23,809 nt of DNA, from assembly GCA_030592655.1 (NCBI GenBank), contig JAUVIQ010000018.1, positions 1-23,809 of the forward strand, given 5' to 3'. This DNA is from Planctomycetales bacterium. GTDB taxonomy: Bacteria; Planctomycetota; Phycisphaerae; SM23-33. Of this stretch, positions 1 through 6,973 are shown piece by piece. The position numbers were made by a program, and so were the translations under genes. Under the pieces are notes generated by a model that worked only from the letters and a program-made list of their open reading frames with translations, did not search any database and was not told the DNA's origin. Position 1 is the first letter of the stretch. Each line of letters begins with the position of its first letter.

Positions 1-19
1 CATTTTTGGTGTCTTTCAT
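1..19 (-). CDS. Start of an unidentified gene, cut by window edge
   Basis: An ATG on the minus strand at 19 opens a frame reading MKDTKN before the window ends. A GGAG ribosome-binding site lies about 10 bases upstream, and the start follows the previous minus-strand gene by 18 bases, so it looks like the third gene of the same small operon. Nothing can be said about its product. Confidence 0.35.
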
Positions 20-37
20 GATCGTATCTCCAGATCG

Positions 38-337
38 TTATCGATCGCCCCTTACCTTGCCGAAGTCTCTTGGAAGGTCGCGGGTCCCCATCGGGACGAG
101 CTGGCCATTCTTCAGGCCACCCTTCTTATCGAACCTCAATGCGGCAAGTCTCCGCTTACCCAGGTCAACGATATAAACAACATCGTAGTCCTGGCGGATT
201 TCGCCGGTGAGCATGACATAGTTTGTCCCACCGCCGATGACCTGGGCCTCGGCAGCCTGGGTGCCTGTCCCGAATACAAGCGCAACCAGAAGCGCCGCGT
301 TCAGGCACACCAATGCCACAATAATCATCTGTTTCAT
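38..337 (-). CDS. Small secreted protein of unknown function
   Basis: A 99-residue protein I cannot assign to a named family. Residues 1-29 form a signal peptide or N-terminal anchor (MKQ, a long hydrophobic run, then TQAAEAQ, a plausible signal peptidase site). The mature part has a compact segment at about 43-74 (VMLTGEIRQDYDVVYIVDLG, then KRRLAALRFD) that looks like a short beta-rich domain, followed by a basic tail. An in-frame start 8 codons upstream exists, but the start at 337 is chosen because AGGAG sits 9 bases before it. It lies 35 bases after the small membrane protein gene and 18 bases before the next start, so the three are probably co-transcribed. The product is likely exported or membrane-tethered; its role is unknown. 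Confidence 0.7.
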   Translation of the reverse strand: MKQMIIVALVCLNAALLVALVFGTGTQAAEAQVIGGGTNYVMLTGEIRQDYDVVYIVDLGKRRLAALRFDKKGGLKNGQLVPMGTRDLPRDFGKVRGDR

Positions 338-372
338 ATCTGTTCTCCTAAGTAAGTTCAATCCGCAATCAC

Positions 373-573
373 TTAATCCAAGTGCGTCTTTTTAGAACTT
401 TTAAAGGCCACTACACATATACCCGCAACCGCTACTATCGCAACGGCAATTGCGGCCCAGTAACTTCCCTTCTTAATTTCCGGAGGCTCAAAGCCGTCGC
501 CCGCAGCCAAGACGGCACACGTCGCCGCCAATAATATTAAACCCGTCAGGAACAGTAATGGTATCGCTTTCAT
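373..573 (-). CDS. Small two-segment membrane protein, unknown function
   Basis: A 66-residue protein starting MKAIPLLFL. Residues 1-24 are a signal peptide or first membrane segment ending CAVLAAG, and residues about 35-54 are a second hydrophobic segment (YWAAIAVAIVAVAGICVVAF) followed by a basic end KSSKKTH. It is first in a minus-strand operon with the secreted protein at 38-337. The start at 573 is preferred over one 16 codons upstream because the longer form would place a good -10 box inside the gene and lengthen the protein with no signal-peptide logic. There is no convincing ribosome-binding site; the -10 box ends only 9 bases before the ATG, so the mRNA may be leaderless. Function unknown. 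Confidence 0.6.
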   Translation of the reverse strand: MKAIPLLFLTGLILLAATCAVLAAGDGFEPPEIKKGSYWAAIAVAIVAVAGICVVAFKSSKKTHLD

Positions 574-582
574 AGTAAATTG

Positions 583-611
583 ATTATACACCCCCCCACC
601 GGCTAGTTCAA
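583..611 (-). promoter_or_regulatory. Sigma-70-type promoter, leaderless geometry
   Basis: On the minus strand TTGAAC (611-606), a 17-base spacer and a perfect TATAAT (588-583). The predicted transcript would begin only 2-4 bases before the ATG at 573. Confidence 0.55.
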
Positions 612-632
612 GTAAGAGCACGTAACAAAAAG

Positions 633-720
633 AAATTCACCGCAGAGAACGCAGAGAAAAGAAACATAAAAGGTTTTTTATTTGTTCTCTGCGATCTCTG
701 CGTGCTCTGCGGTAAATTCT
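633..720. repeat. Iterated inverted repeat, CGCAGAGA type
   Basis: The left arm (633-658) carries two CGCAGAGA units. The right arm (685-720) carries three 9-base units ending CTCTGCG. The arms are complementary, including flanking AATT bases, and enclose an AT-rich loop of about 26 bases. It lies just past the stop of the minus-strand gene at 729. Read on the minus strand the stem is followed by TTTTT, so it could also terminate the restriction-modification operon. It has the same architecture as the other intergenic elements in this window but an unrelated unit. Confidence 0.8.
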
Positions 721-728
721 GTTTCTTC

Positions 729-1247
729 TTATAAAAAAGTCGCCAGGTCGGCCGACTGACGAGTGAACTCGCTTGTCGGCATTGATACTGTCTGCCATTT
801 TGCGCTGCGAGGGCGCACGCAATCGGCATATTCAGCCAGGGTTATAGCGAGGAAAGCGTAATACTTGTTGCGGAAGAAATGCACGTCCTCGAATGGTGCA
901 CGTTGCGGCGGGCCTTGGAGCCAATACGCAAAGACGAGAACTGCTGAAAAATCAACGCCGAAAATATTCTCCCATTCGCGCAGCGATTCGATGTCGTCGC
1001 GCGTAACCCAGTTTTCCCACGCCCGGCTTGAGCGGCTCGACGAACCGGCCTGGTCGGGAAACTTCCGGCCTTTTACATCGACCAGAAGGTTCGCCCTGCT
1101 GTCGGAATAGACCACGAAATCGAAACTTTTGATGGAAATCCCCGCGAACAGCGTCTTTTTCGCCTCATCGACGACAACGTAAGGCCAGCCTTTCCCGCGA
1201 AGGTACGACTCAAACGCAGCCTCATAATGTACGCTCCGACGACCCAT
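729..1247 (-). CDS. HYExAFE-type protein, possible nuclease fold
   Basis: A 172-residue protein. Residues 7-13 read HYEAAFE, the signature of the HYExAFE proteins I know from planctomycetes, whose function is uncharacterised to my knowledge. Residues 42-60 (FDFVVYS, then LLVDVKGRK) place D43 and D57-x-K59 as in a PD-(D/E)xK nuclease core. That fold assignment is inference from spacing, not proof. It begins 5 bases after the methyltransferase stop with no clear ribosome-binding site, so it probably depends on translational coupling within the restriction-modification operon. It could be an accessory nuclease of that module or an unrelated passenger. Confidence 0.75.
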   Translation of the reverse strand: MGRRSVHYEAAFESYLRGKGWPYVVVDEAKKTLFAGISIKSFDFVVYSDSRANLLVDVKGRKFPDQAGSSSRSSRAWENWVTRDDIESLREWENIFGVDFSAVLVFAYWLQGPPQRAPFEDVHFFRNKYYAFLAITLAEYADCVRPRSAKWQTVSMPTSEFTRQSADLATFL

Positions 1248-1252
1248 TTAAT

Positions 1253-2458
1253 TCAATTTCCAATTGCTGATTTTCGATTTCCAATTGCAGAAAAAACAGT
1301 ATCCGCTACTTCTGCTGTTTCTTCATAATAAACGTAACCGGGAACAAGATTGAATAGTGCTTCTTTGGGCGTTAGGCGGCTCTTTGCAATGTCTATGGCA
1401 ATTGGGGATTCGTCAATACCGATCCAATGCCTATTCAGCTCTTGAGCGGCAAGCAGGGTTGTCCCTGATCCACAAAAGCAGTCAAAAACCAACTGACCTG
1501 GATTCGACGATGTGCTGATTATTGTTTTAAGAAGGTCTATGTTTTTTTCAGTCGGGTAACAGGGATATTGAGGGTCTTTTAACTCCCAAATATCCTGAAG
1601 GCGCTTGCCCTTTGCTTCTGCGTCGTCTGCATAAATGATCTTGCGGGGGTTTCCGGTAGATGACCATTCAATTAATCCTTGGCTGTCTAACTGGTCCAGT
1701 ACGGCTGGGGCATATCGCCAATGTCTGCCTTTGGGTGGCATCATGCCCTTCCATTCCTTGCCGGTATTGCCGTTTCGGGTTTCACCCGGCGCATGAAGCG
1801 GGGTTGTCGTATATCGTCGTCCTTTTGAATCGATTTTCGAGAAAAGCCTTTGGATATCCTTTGGCGTAAGGTCTTGCGTGGGTTCATTCCATATAAAGTT
1901 GTCTGTTTTTGTGTAGAAGAGAATAAGGTCTTTAATATTGCCGTAGCCTTTACGCTTGAAATTTTTCGGGTTGCATTTAATTCTCGTAATGTCGTTTCGG
2001 AAGTTTTCCTGTCCGAAAATCTCATCCATTACAACTTTGACATAATGTCCAATTTTGTAGTCTATATGAAGATAGATGGATGCGTGGTCTGCCATTAATT
2101 CACGAATAAAAATAAGCCTTTCCCTGATAAACTCGATGAATGCTGCCCCTTTGAGTTTGTCGGAATACGCAACGTTATCGCTATCACTTGGGCTTATGGT
2201 CGAGGTTCGCTCGTGGTTGTGCTTATAGACGGTATTTGTTGCAAACGGTGGATCAATATAGACGAGGTCTATTTTCCCACGCATTTGGAATTCGTGTAAA
2301 AGCGCCTGCATAACTGCGAGGTTGTTACCCTTGATAAGTGTATTTTGGTCGTCGTGTCCCTCGATAGATACCTTCTCAAGCGGCGCCGGTGCTGCGTTTT
2401 CTAATATCTCTTGTGGGTTTCTCTTTTGGTTATATGAAAGTCGCATAATATCACACAT
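1253..2458 (-). CDS. DNA adenine/cytosine-N methyltransferase of type II R-M
   Basis: A 401-residue amino-methyltransferase. DPPF (catalytic motif IV) is at 69-72 and FCGSGTT (SAM-binding motif I) at 328-334. That order marks the beta class, which methylates exocyclic amino groups (N6-adenine or N4-cytosine); DPPF favours adenine. The region 95-155 (YSDKLKGAAFIEFIRERLIF and on) is typical of these enzymes. The gene overlaps the end of the nuclease gene by 8 bases (ATGTGTGA), implying coupled translation, so it should protect the host from that nuclease. The last 12 residues (SAIGNRKSAIGN) are encoded by a duplicated intergenic-type repeat and look added to the natural end. An alternative start is M5. 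The target sequence cannot be read from the protein. Confidence 0.9.
   Translation of the reverse strand: MCDIMRLSYNQKRNPQEILENAAPAPLEKVSIEGHDDQNTLIKGNNLAVMQALLHEFQMRGKIDLVYIDPPFATNTVYKHNHERTSTISPSDSDNVAYSDKLKGAAFIEFIRERLIFIRELMADHASIYLHIDYKIGHYVKVVMDEIFGQENFRNDITRIKCNPKNFKRKGYGNIKDLILFYTKTDNFIWNEPTQDLTPKDIQRLFSKIDSKGRRYTTTPLHAPGETRNGNTGKEWKGMMPPKGRHWRYAPAVLDQLDSQGLIEWSSTGNPRKIIYADDAEAKGKRLQDIWELKDPQYPCYPTEKNIDLLKTIISTSSNPGQLVFDCFCGSGTTLLAAQELNRHWIGIDESPIAIDIAKSRLTPKEALFNLVPGYVYYEETAEVADTVFSAIGNRKSAIGN
1256..1288. repeat. 12-bp direct repeat, translated into protein tail
   Basis: ATTTCCAATTGC occurs at 1256-1267 and again at 1277-1288, 21 bases apart. On the minus strand it is read as the C-terminal SAIGN...SAIGN of the methyltransferase and runs on to the intercistronic gap. 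Confidence 0.8.
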
Positions 2459-3233
2459 GGTACAGGAATTCCCGCAACACTAAAGCGCTCATAATGTTGT
2501 ATTTCTGTCTGTTGGTTCTTAAGAATCTGTGCATTTTATTATTTGACTTTATATATAATACTCCATCCAGTACTGCAATTTTGATGGCTTTGACGGCTCT
2601 GGTTTGCAACAAACTCATCGCGTCCTCAAATTGAGCGTTTTGGTGCCCTCCGAAATCTGTTAAAAATTTGGCTTCGCCAATTATATATTTCCCGTTGAAA
2701 CGAGCGATAAAATCCAATCCTTTTGGTCTTTTGTAATTCAAATGGTCTCTGGCAAACTCCATAAGCTGTGCGTCGCTACCTTCCAAAATTGCATTTTTGT
2801 CGGTTGCGACAAACTCCTCTGGTGAAAGAATATCAGTACCAAGGCTCCCGGCGTTTAGCCATCTTTTGAAAAGAGGGCCGATCTGGCGATTTGTTTCTTT
2901 GGGCTGTGTGCATTTTTCAAAAATATTGTCCAATCCCATTTCGAACAATCGCCCACATAAGCGGTCCACCGTAGCCGGATTTCGCTCCAAGGCTGAAGGA
3001 TCTCGCTTTAAGTATGCCACATAGGAATCCTTCAAAGGAAACAGTTTCAAGGACAAGAGTTCACAAAGGAGAAGAGATTTGTCTTTACGGTTATACGCAT
3101 GTTCGATAGTTGCCCATTTATCTTGGTCAATATCTCTAATGCCCTCTGGAGCAAGCGGATATACCCGGAAGAGGTCATCAAGGTAATTTCTTTGATTTGC
3201 GTATTCGATGCTCAATGAAGTCCAGTAATTCAC
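2451..3233 (-). CDS. Type II restriction endonuclease, PD-(D/E)xK
   Basis: A 260-residue protein that should cleave unmodified DNA at the site protected by the adjacent methyltransferase. A PD-(D/E)xK core is visible: D174 in GLDFIARFNGKY, then GEAK with E187 and K189, followed by FLTDFGGHQNAQF, a strongly family-like segment. I suspect a Tsp45I-like subfamily but cannot verify it. The start is GTG at 3233 with AGGA 7 bases upstream. The gene leads the operon and overlaps the methyltransferase by 8 bases. No controller (C) protein gene is seen. The region is AT-rich: by hand count 16 G+C in the 60 bases 2521-2580, against 38 of 60 in 16261-16320 inside argH, which suggests acquisition by transfer. 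Confidence 0.85.
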   Translation of the reverse strand: MNYWTSLSIEYANQRNYLDDLFRVYPLAPEGIRDIDQDKWATIEHAYNRKDKSLLLCELLSLKLFPLKDSYVAYLKRDPSALERNPATVDRLCGRLFEMGLDNIFEKCTQPKETNRQIGPLFKRWLNAGSLGTDILSPEEFVATDKNAILEGSDAQLMEFARDHLNYKRPKGLDFIARFNGKYIIGEAKFLTDFGGHQNAQFEDAMSLLQTRAVKAIKIAVLDGVLYIKSNNKMHRFLRTNRQKYNIMSALVLREFLYHV

Positions 3234-3253
3234 GAACGAATCCTTTCGCGGGA

Positions 3254-3262
3254 ATTATATCA
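3254..3262 (-). promoter_or_regulatory. Extended -10 promoter of R-M operon, inside hisS end
   Basis: TGATATAAT on the minus strand is a perfect extended -10 (TG-N-TATAAT). No -35 is recognisable at 16-18 bases. It overlaps the last codon and stop of hisS; transcription would start about 14 bases before the nuclease GTG. Confidence 0.5.
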
Positions 3263-4538
3263 TATACGCCGACGGGTTTTCCAGAAACTCACCGATGGGT
3301 ACGCCCGTCTGTTCGCCGGTGGCGAGGTTTTTTACGCCGATACCGTCGGCACGGAGGATGATTGCGTATCGGGCGTTTCGGCGGTTGGCTTCTTTGAGTT
3401 GTTTTCCGACGTTTTGGCGTTTCGCGGAGAAATCGGCGGCGGTACCCCCCCGCCGAAGCCGCCCTACCGCTTCCAGAACTTTGTCCAGAAGATTCCCATC
3501 GCCGTCGATAACGAAACAGTCCAGCCCGGCTGACAGGTCCGGTAGTTTTCCCTTCTCTGCCAGTAGTATTTCGAGGACAGCGTCGCCCATCCCGAATCCG
3601 GTCGCGCCGACTTCCGGGCCGCCGAATAATTTGAGCAGGTTATCGTATCGCCCCCCTCCTGCCACTGCCCGTAAGTCCCCGGCTGCGTCGAACACCTCAT
3701 ACACAATGCCAGTGTAATACGCCAGTCCGCGAACGATTCGCAAATCCAGTTTGCAATAATCCCCCACGCCCATATTATCGAGATAGCCCATCAGCGATTC
3801 GAGTTTGGCGATCTCGGCGGCAGAATCGGCATCGGCCCCACCGAGCGAAGCCGTTACTGCCGAGAGGTTTTTTGCGTCCTGGAACTCGCAGAGTTTATCG
3901 AGCGAATTTGCGGGAATCCCGGCTGCAACGGCCATTTCGGCGAAGGCGTCCGGTGATACCTTTGGTCGTTTATCCAACGCAGCCAGTGCGGTTTCCATTG
4001 CCGAGTCGTTCACACCCGCTAGCCGGAGGGCTGCGACGGTCAGAGGTCGGCTGCCGATTCGTACCACCACGTCCTCGGCTGACAGGCCCATCTCACGCAG
4101 GCAGTCAATGGCTGTGAATATGCACTCGGCATCGGCAAGGACGCTGTCGCTTCCGATAATGTCGATATTCCACTGGAAGAATTCCCTAAGCCGGCCTTTT
4201 TGCGGGTTTTCCGCCCGGAACAGTCTCGGCAGGGAGAACCATTTTATAGGCCTGGGGAGGGCGTTGATTTGCGCGTTGACCATTCGCGCCAGCGTGGGCG
4301 TGATTTCCGGGCGCATAGCCAGCGCCCGCCCGCCTCGATCAGTGAAACTGAACAGCTGCGAAGCGATCTCATCTCCGCTCTTGACACTGAAAAGGTCCAG
4401 GTACTCCAGCACAGGCCCGTCAAACTCGACGAAGCCATTGCGCAGCGAGACCTTCCGCCAAGTCTCGGCCAGGTAGTTTCGCAGGGCCATTCGGTCGGGA
4501 TAAAAATCCCTCGTTCCTTTTACGGCTTTGAATTTCAT
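3255..4538 (-). CDS. hisS: Histidyl-tRNA synthetase
   Basis: Charges tRNA-His with histidine in the cytoplasm. It has 427 residues, normal for the bacterial enzyme. Class II features are in order: N-terminal KGTRDFYP (7-14), the region around SFTDRGGRALAMRPEITPT, motif 2 RAENPQKGRLREFFQW (108-123), the histidine-specific RIVRGLAYYTG (267-277), AGGGRYDNL (293-301), and a C-terminal anticodon-binding domain from about 335. The frame is open for 29 more codons upstream, but those translate a GATTACACGG-type repeat, so the ATG at 4538 before FKAVKG is the real start. The ribosome-binding site is weak. The stop codon lies within the promoter of the downstream restriction-modification operon. Confidence 0.96.
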   Translation of the reverse strand: MKFKAVKGTRDFYPDRMALRNYLAETWRKVSLRNGFVEFDGPVLEYLDLFSVKSGDEIASQLFSFTDRGGRALAMRPEITPTLARMVNAQINALPRPIKWFSLPRLFRAENPQKGRLREFFQWNIDIIGSDSVLADAECIFTAIDCLREMGLSAEDVVVRIGSRPLTVAALRLAGVNDSAMETALAALDKRPKVSPDAFAEMAVAAGIPANSLDKLCEFQDAKNLSAVTASLGGADADSAAEIAKLESLMGYLDNMGVGDYCKLDLRIVRGLAYYTGIVYEVFDAAGDLRAVAGGGRYDNLLKLFGGPEVGATGFGMGDAVLEILLAEKGKLPDLSAGLDCFVIDGDGNLLDKVLEAVGRLRRGGTAADFSAKRQNVGKQLKEANRRNARYAIILRADGIGVKNLATGEQTGVPIGEFLENPSAYMI

Positions 4539-4576
4539 AGTTAGTCCACTGATTACCAGAAGCAAAAAAAGAATAG

Positions 4577-4648
4577 TCCACAGATTACACGGATTACACG
4601 GATTATTGTAAAAAAATAAAAGCAATCCACAGATTACACGGATTATTG
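4577..4648. repeat. Iterated ATTACACGG repeat, two copies
   Basis: CCACAGATTACACGGATTAC continuing to ACGGATTATTG occupies 4577-4608, and a shorter copy with one unit fewer is at 4626-4648. The copies are direct and separated by an A-rich spacer. The element sits between divergent hisS and the AMMECR1 gene. A degenerate relative is found at 21443-21475. Confidence 0.85.
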
Positions 4649-4689
4649 AAAGAGAAACAGAGTAAAATGTCGGTGGAAGATTGACCTGC

Positions 4690-4719
4690 TTGCGGGCCTG
4701 GCGGTAACGGTGGTATCAT
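4690..4719 (+). promoter_or_regulatory. Candidate promoter for AMMECR1 gene
   Basis: TTGCGG (4690-4695), an 18-base spacer and TATCAT (4714-4719). Transcription would start about 25 bases before the ATG at 4751, leaving room for the AAGGGG ribosome-binding site. The TTGCG -35 recurs at two other promoters here. Confidence 0.4.
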
Positions 4720-4750
4720 TCTTAATGGTTTTAATGAAGGGGTTTTAATT

Positions 4751-5299
4751 ATGGCAATACCTGATGAAGAGCGTGAGGCGTTATTGTTGTTGGCGAGGCA
4801 GGCGGTGGAGGCAGTGGTTTCGGGTTCGCCCCGCCCCGCCCTGCCGGAGGTAAAGGGCGTGCTCTCCGAGCGTCGCGGATGTTTTGTAACGCTTACCAAC
4901 CAAGGCCGGCTTCGCGGGTGCATCGGTACGTTCCATCCGAGCAAACCGCTGGCAGAGCAGATTGTCGAAATGGCCGCCGCTGCCGCTCGCGATCCGAGAT
5001 TCACCTCCGATCCGATCACACCGGGCGAAGTCGCCGGCCTTACCGTCCAGGTATCCGTATTGAGCGAACTGACGCCCATCGAGAACCCGCTCGATATCGA
5101 GTTGGGCGTCCACGGTATCTACATTGTTCGCGGGGCGGCGAGCGGATGCTTCCTGCCGGAGGTCGCAACGGAAACCGGATGGTCCAAAGAGCAATTCCTC
5201 TCCCAATGCTGCTCCGGAAAGGCCGGCATGAGCCCCGACGCCTGGCGGGATGAGCAGACCACGGTCTATACCTTCAGCAGCGAAAAGTTCTCGGACTGA
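4751..5299 (+). CDS. AMMECR1-domain protein
   Basis: A 182-residue protein that is essentially one AMMECR1 domain. The hallmark LRGCIG is at 54-59, preceded by RRGCFVTLT and followed by DPRFTSDPI and VQVSVLSELTPI, all characteristic of the family. The biochemical role of the family is not settled. In many prokaryotes it is the A component of the AmmeMemoRadiSam set with a Memo-like protein and a radical SAM protein; neither partner is in this window. AAGGGG lies about 9 bases before the ATG. The gene is monocistronic in appearance, with hairpins directly after its stop. Confidence 0.9.
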   Translation: MAIPDEEREALLLLARQAVEAVVSGSPRPALPEVKGVLSERRGCFVTLTNQGRLRGCIGTFHPSKPLAEQIVEMAAAAARDPRFTSDPITPGEVAGLTVQVSVLSELTPIENPLDIELGVHGIYIVRGAASGCFLPEVATETGWSKEQFLSQCCSGKAGMSPDAWRDEQTTVYTFSSEKFSD

Positions 5300-5301
5300 G
5301 A

Positions 5302-5341
5302 AGCGGCAAGCCGCTCGGTAAGCCCCCTGGGGGGCTTACCG
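5302..5341 (+). terminator. Tandem hairpins after AMMECR1 gene
   Basis: A small stem AGCGGC/GCCGCT (5302-5315) is followed by a perfect 12-bp stem CGGTAAGCCCCC/GGGGGCTTACCG (5316-5341). No T-run follows, so it may be a weak terminator or an mRNA 3' end stabiliser. Confidence 0.5.
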
Positions 5342-5372
5342 CAGGCGGGCAGGTTCTCTGTTCATTATTCCA

Positions 5373-5424
5373 CGTAGTGGTACGTAGTATCGCTACGCGG
5401 TGCTACGCACGACATTCTTTTTTT
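5373..5424 (+). terminator. Periodic CGTAG hairpin with T7 tract
   Basis: CGTAG at 5373 and 5383 and CTACG at 5393 and 5403 are spaced exactly 10 bases apart, giving two nested 5-bp stems separated by a wobble-prone 5-base internal loop. TTTTTTT follows at 5418-5424. The T-run supports termination of the AMMECR1 transcript. The 10-base periodicity also puts it with the iterated elements. Confidence 0.5.
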
Positions 5425-5451
5425 AGCCTTTCCTCCCAGGCCTTTCGAGGT

Positions 5452-5457
5452 TATAGT
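5452..5457 (+). promoter_or_regulatory. Candidate -10 box, leaderless geometry
   Basis: TATAGT ends 10 bases upstream of the ACT-protein ATG. The -35 at 17-base spacing is poor (TTTCCT), so support is limited to the -10 and the absence of a ribosome-binding site. Confidence 0.3.
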
Positions 5458-5467
5458 ATTTCCCGTT

Positions 5468-5929
5468 ATGACCATGTCCGGACCTCAAATCGAACGAGCG
5501 TACGAAACCCCGTTCATCCGCCAGTTCAATATCTTCATGCCCAACCGCGTCGGAAGGTTGAGCGAGTTGCTTGCCGTTCTTGACGAGGCGGAGGTCGAAG
5601 TTGCAGGCCTGTCTGTGGTGGATTCCGCCGACTGGGCTGTGGTGCGTATGATTTTCACCGACGTCGGCAAGGCGCGTGCGAAACTCGCCGATGCCGGCGT
5701 GGCCTTCACTGAGTCCGACGTGCTGGCCGTCGCACTGCACGATATCGATACGTTTAGCCTGCTCTGCAAGGCGCTCGTCGCTGCCGAACTGAACATACAG
5801 TTCGCCTACCCGCTATTCCTCCGGCACAACAATTATCCGGTACTGGTATTTCACACCGACGACCATGTCCTGTCCGCCCAGTTACTGACAAAACGAGGCT
5901 TCACGCTTCTGGACCACGAAGATATGTGA
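5468..5929 (+). CDS. Tandem ACT-domain protein
   Basis: A 153-residue protein made of two ACT-like modules, about residues 18-80 (FNIFMPNRVGRLSELLAVLD opens the first) and 88-150. ACT domains bind amino acids or other small ligands and regulate partner enzymes. No catalytic domain is attached, so this is a stand-alone sensor. The ligand is unknown; amino-acid control is only inference. The ATG at 5468 has a second in-frame ATG two codons later. No good ribosome-binding site is visible, and TATAGT (5452-5457) ends 10 bases before the ATG, consistent with a leaderless transcript. Confidence 0.85.
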   Translation: MTMSGPQIERAYETPFIRQFNIFMPNRVGRLSELLAVLDEAEVEVAGLSVVDSADWAVVRMIFTDVGKARAKLADAGVAFTESDVLAVALHDIDTFSLLCKALVAAELNIQFAYPLFLRHNNYPVLVFHTDDHVLSAQLLTKRGFTLLDHEDM

Positions 5930-6010
5930 ACCGCAGGGATCCGTCCGGAGCCTGCTTATCTTTCGTGTTAGCAAACTCCCCTACCTCTCCTGCCGATATA
6001 CCCACATATA

Positions 6011-6038
6011 AGCCCGATCCTGTCGGAGGAATCGGGCT
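6011..6038 (+). other. Hairpin just upstream of protease gene
   Basis: AGCCCGAT (6011-6018) pairs with ATCGGGCT (6031-6038), with CC/GG able to extend the stem past a bulge. It lies 24 bases before the protease ATG and just before its GGAGG (6050-6054). It could terminate the ACT transcript or be a 5' leader structure; there is no T-run. Confidence 0.45.
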
Positions 6039-6062
6039 GCCAAGCCCTCGGAGGTTGACAAA

Positions 6063-6932
6063 ATGAGAAGCGATTTATACCCATGGATTTGCGGAACACT
6101 GGCGTTTTTCGCGGCGATTTGTGTATTCCCCGCCCTTTCCTCAGCCATTGTGGTTTGCGACGACCCTGCCGACCATCAGTACGATTCGATGCCCGAACTG
6201 GAGGGCGTCGGGTACCTTTCCTCGTCTGGGGGGACGACCGGCGTACTGATCAGCCCCGTTCACGTTCTGACGGCCAGCCACGCCGTCGGAAATATTACCG
6301 GGCATACTTTTACGTTGCACACCGCTTCCGGCGACAAATCGTTCGGGCTGGTCGAGAAATATGTTCACCCCTATAGGGACCTCGCCGTCGTCCGTCTGGA
6401 CAGGAGCACCGGATTGCCAGGCTACCGGATTAATTCCCAGACGAACGAAGTCGGCAGCGAAATCGTCATCGTCGGATTCGGCGAGAGCGGAACCGGTATG
6501 CCTGAACCGAGCGAACACCCAAGAGGCGTCGGACGCTACGGAGGCAATCGGATTGATAGTACCATCTCCGGATACCTGGTGTTCGATTTCGACAAACCGG
6601 TAGGCGGAGGGGGAAATCCGCCTGTAGGAACCACCGAGTCCATGATCGCAAAGGGCGACTCCGGCGGACCTTCTTTTGTATGGGAAGCAGACGGGCTGAA
6701 GATCGTCGGAATCCACGTCGGTGTTATGGACTCCGACGGCGACTCTATCTGCCCCGAATACGGCGACAAGGGATACGACGTACGGGTCAGCGCGTATTCA
6801 GGATGGATAATGCAGCAAATTCCCGAACCGGGGACGCTCGTTATTATCGCTTTCGGTAGCCTCCTGATGATGCTTCGATCCGGACGAAAGAATCCCGGCG
6901 CAGAAAAAGGGCGAGCCACCCTTTCGGGGTAA
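6063..6932 (+). CDS. Secreted trypsin-like serine protease with PEP-CTERM tail
   Basis: A 289-residue S1-family protease. A signal peptide spans 1-28 (ending PALSSA). The catalytic triad is H73 in LTASHAVG, D106 in RDLAVVRL and S200 in GDSGGP. PEPGT at 254-258 followed by a hydrophobic stretch to 271 and a basic RSGRK is a PEP-CTERM signal, which in PEP-CTERM systems directs exosortase-dependent processing and surface anchoring. No exosortase is in the window. GGAGG lies 8 bases before the ATG. The protein runs 13 residues past the basic cluster (NPGAEKGRATLSG), unusual for this signal, and those codons lie in the arm of a terminator hairpin, so a shifted stop may have added them. The substrate is unknown. 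Confidence 0.9.
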   Translation: MRSDLYPWICGTLAFFAAICVFPALSSAIVVCDDPADHQYDSMPELEGVGYLSSSGGTTGVLISPVHVLTASHAVGNITGHTFTLHTASGDKSFGLVEKYVHPYRDLAVVRLDRSTGLPGYRINSQTNEVGSEIVIVGFGESGTGMPEPSEHPRGVGRYGGNRIDSTISGYLVFDFDKPVGGGGNPPVGTTESMIAKGDSGGPSFVWEADGLKIVGIHVGVMDSDGDSICPEYGDKGYDVRVSAYSGWIMQQIPEPGTLVIIAFGSLLMMLRSGRKNPGAEKGRATLSG

Positions 6933-6939
6933 CTCGCCC
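6904..6939 (-). terminator. Intrinsic terminator for hicBA, inside protease 3' end
   Basis: On the minus strand GGGCGAG ... CTCGCCC with an inner ACCC/GGGT stem (6939-6909) is followed by TTTTT (6908-6904). The plus-strand stop codon of the protease is within the stem. It ends the hicB-hicA transcript coming from the right. Confidence 0.7.
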
Positions 6940-6973
6940 GTAGCGTACTACTCAATCTCTCGACAATCCGAAT

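Noticed and set aside
633..720. CRISPR array
   Set aside because: Units are 8-10 bp, directly abutting and inverted, without regularly sized unique spacers or cas genes; the same holds for the other repeat elements.
3805..4476. Plus-strand open frame of 223 codons opposite hisS
   Set aside because: Antisense shadow; hisS motifs are complete and the antisense product is low-complexity Ser/Arg.
4539..4625. N-terminal extension of HisS by 29 residues
   Set aside because: The extension translates the ATTACACGG repeat, and the family starts at the KFKAVKGTRDFYP segment.
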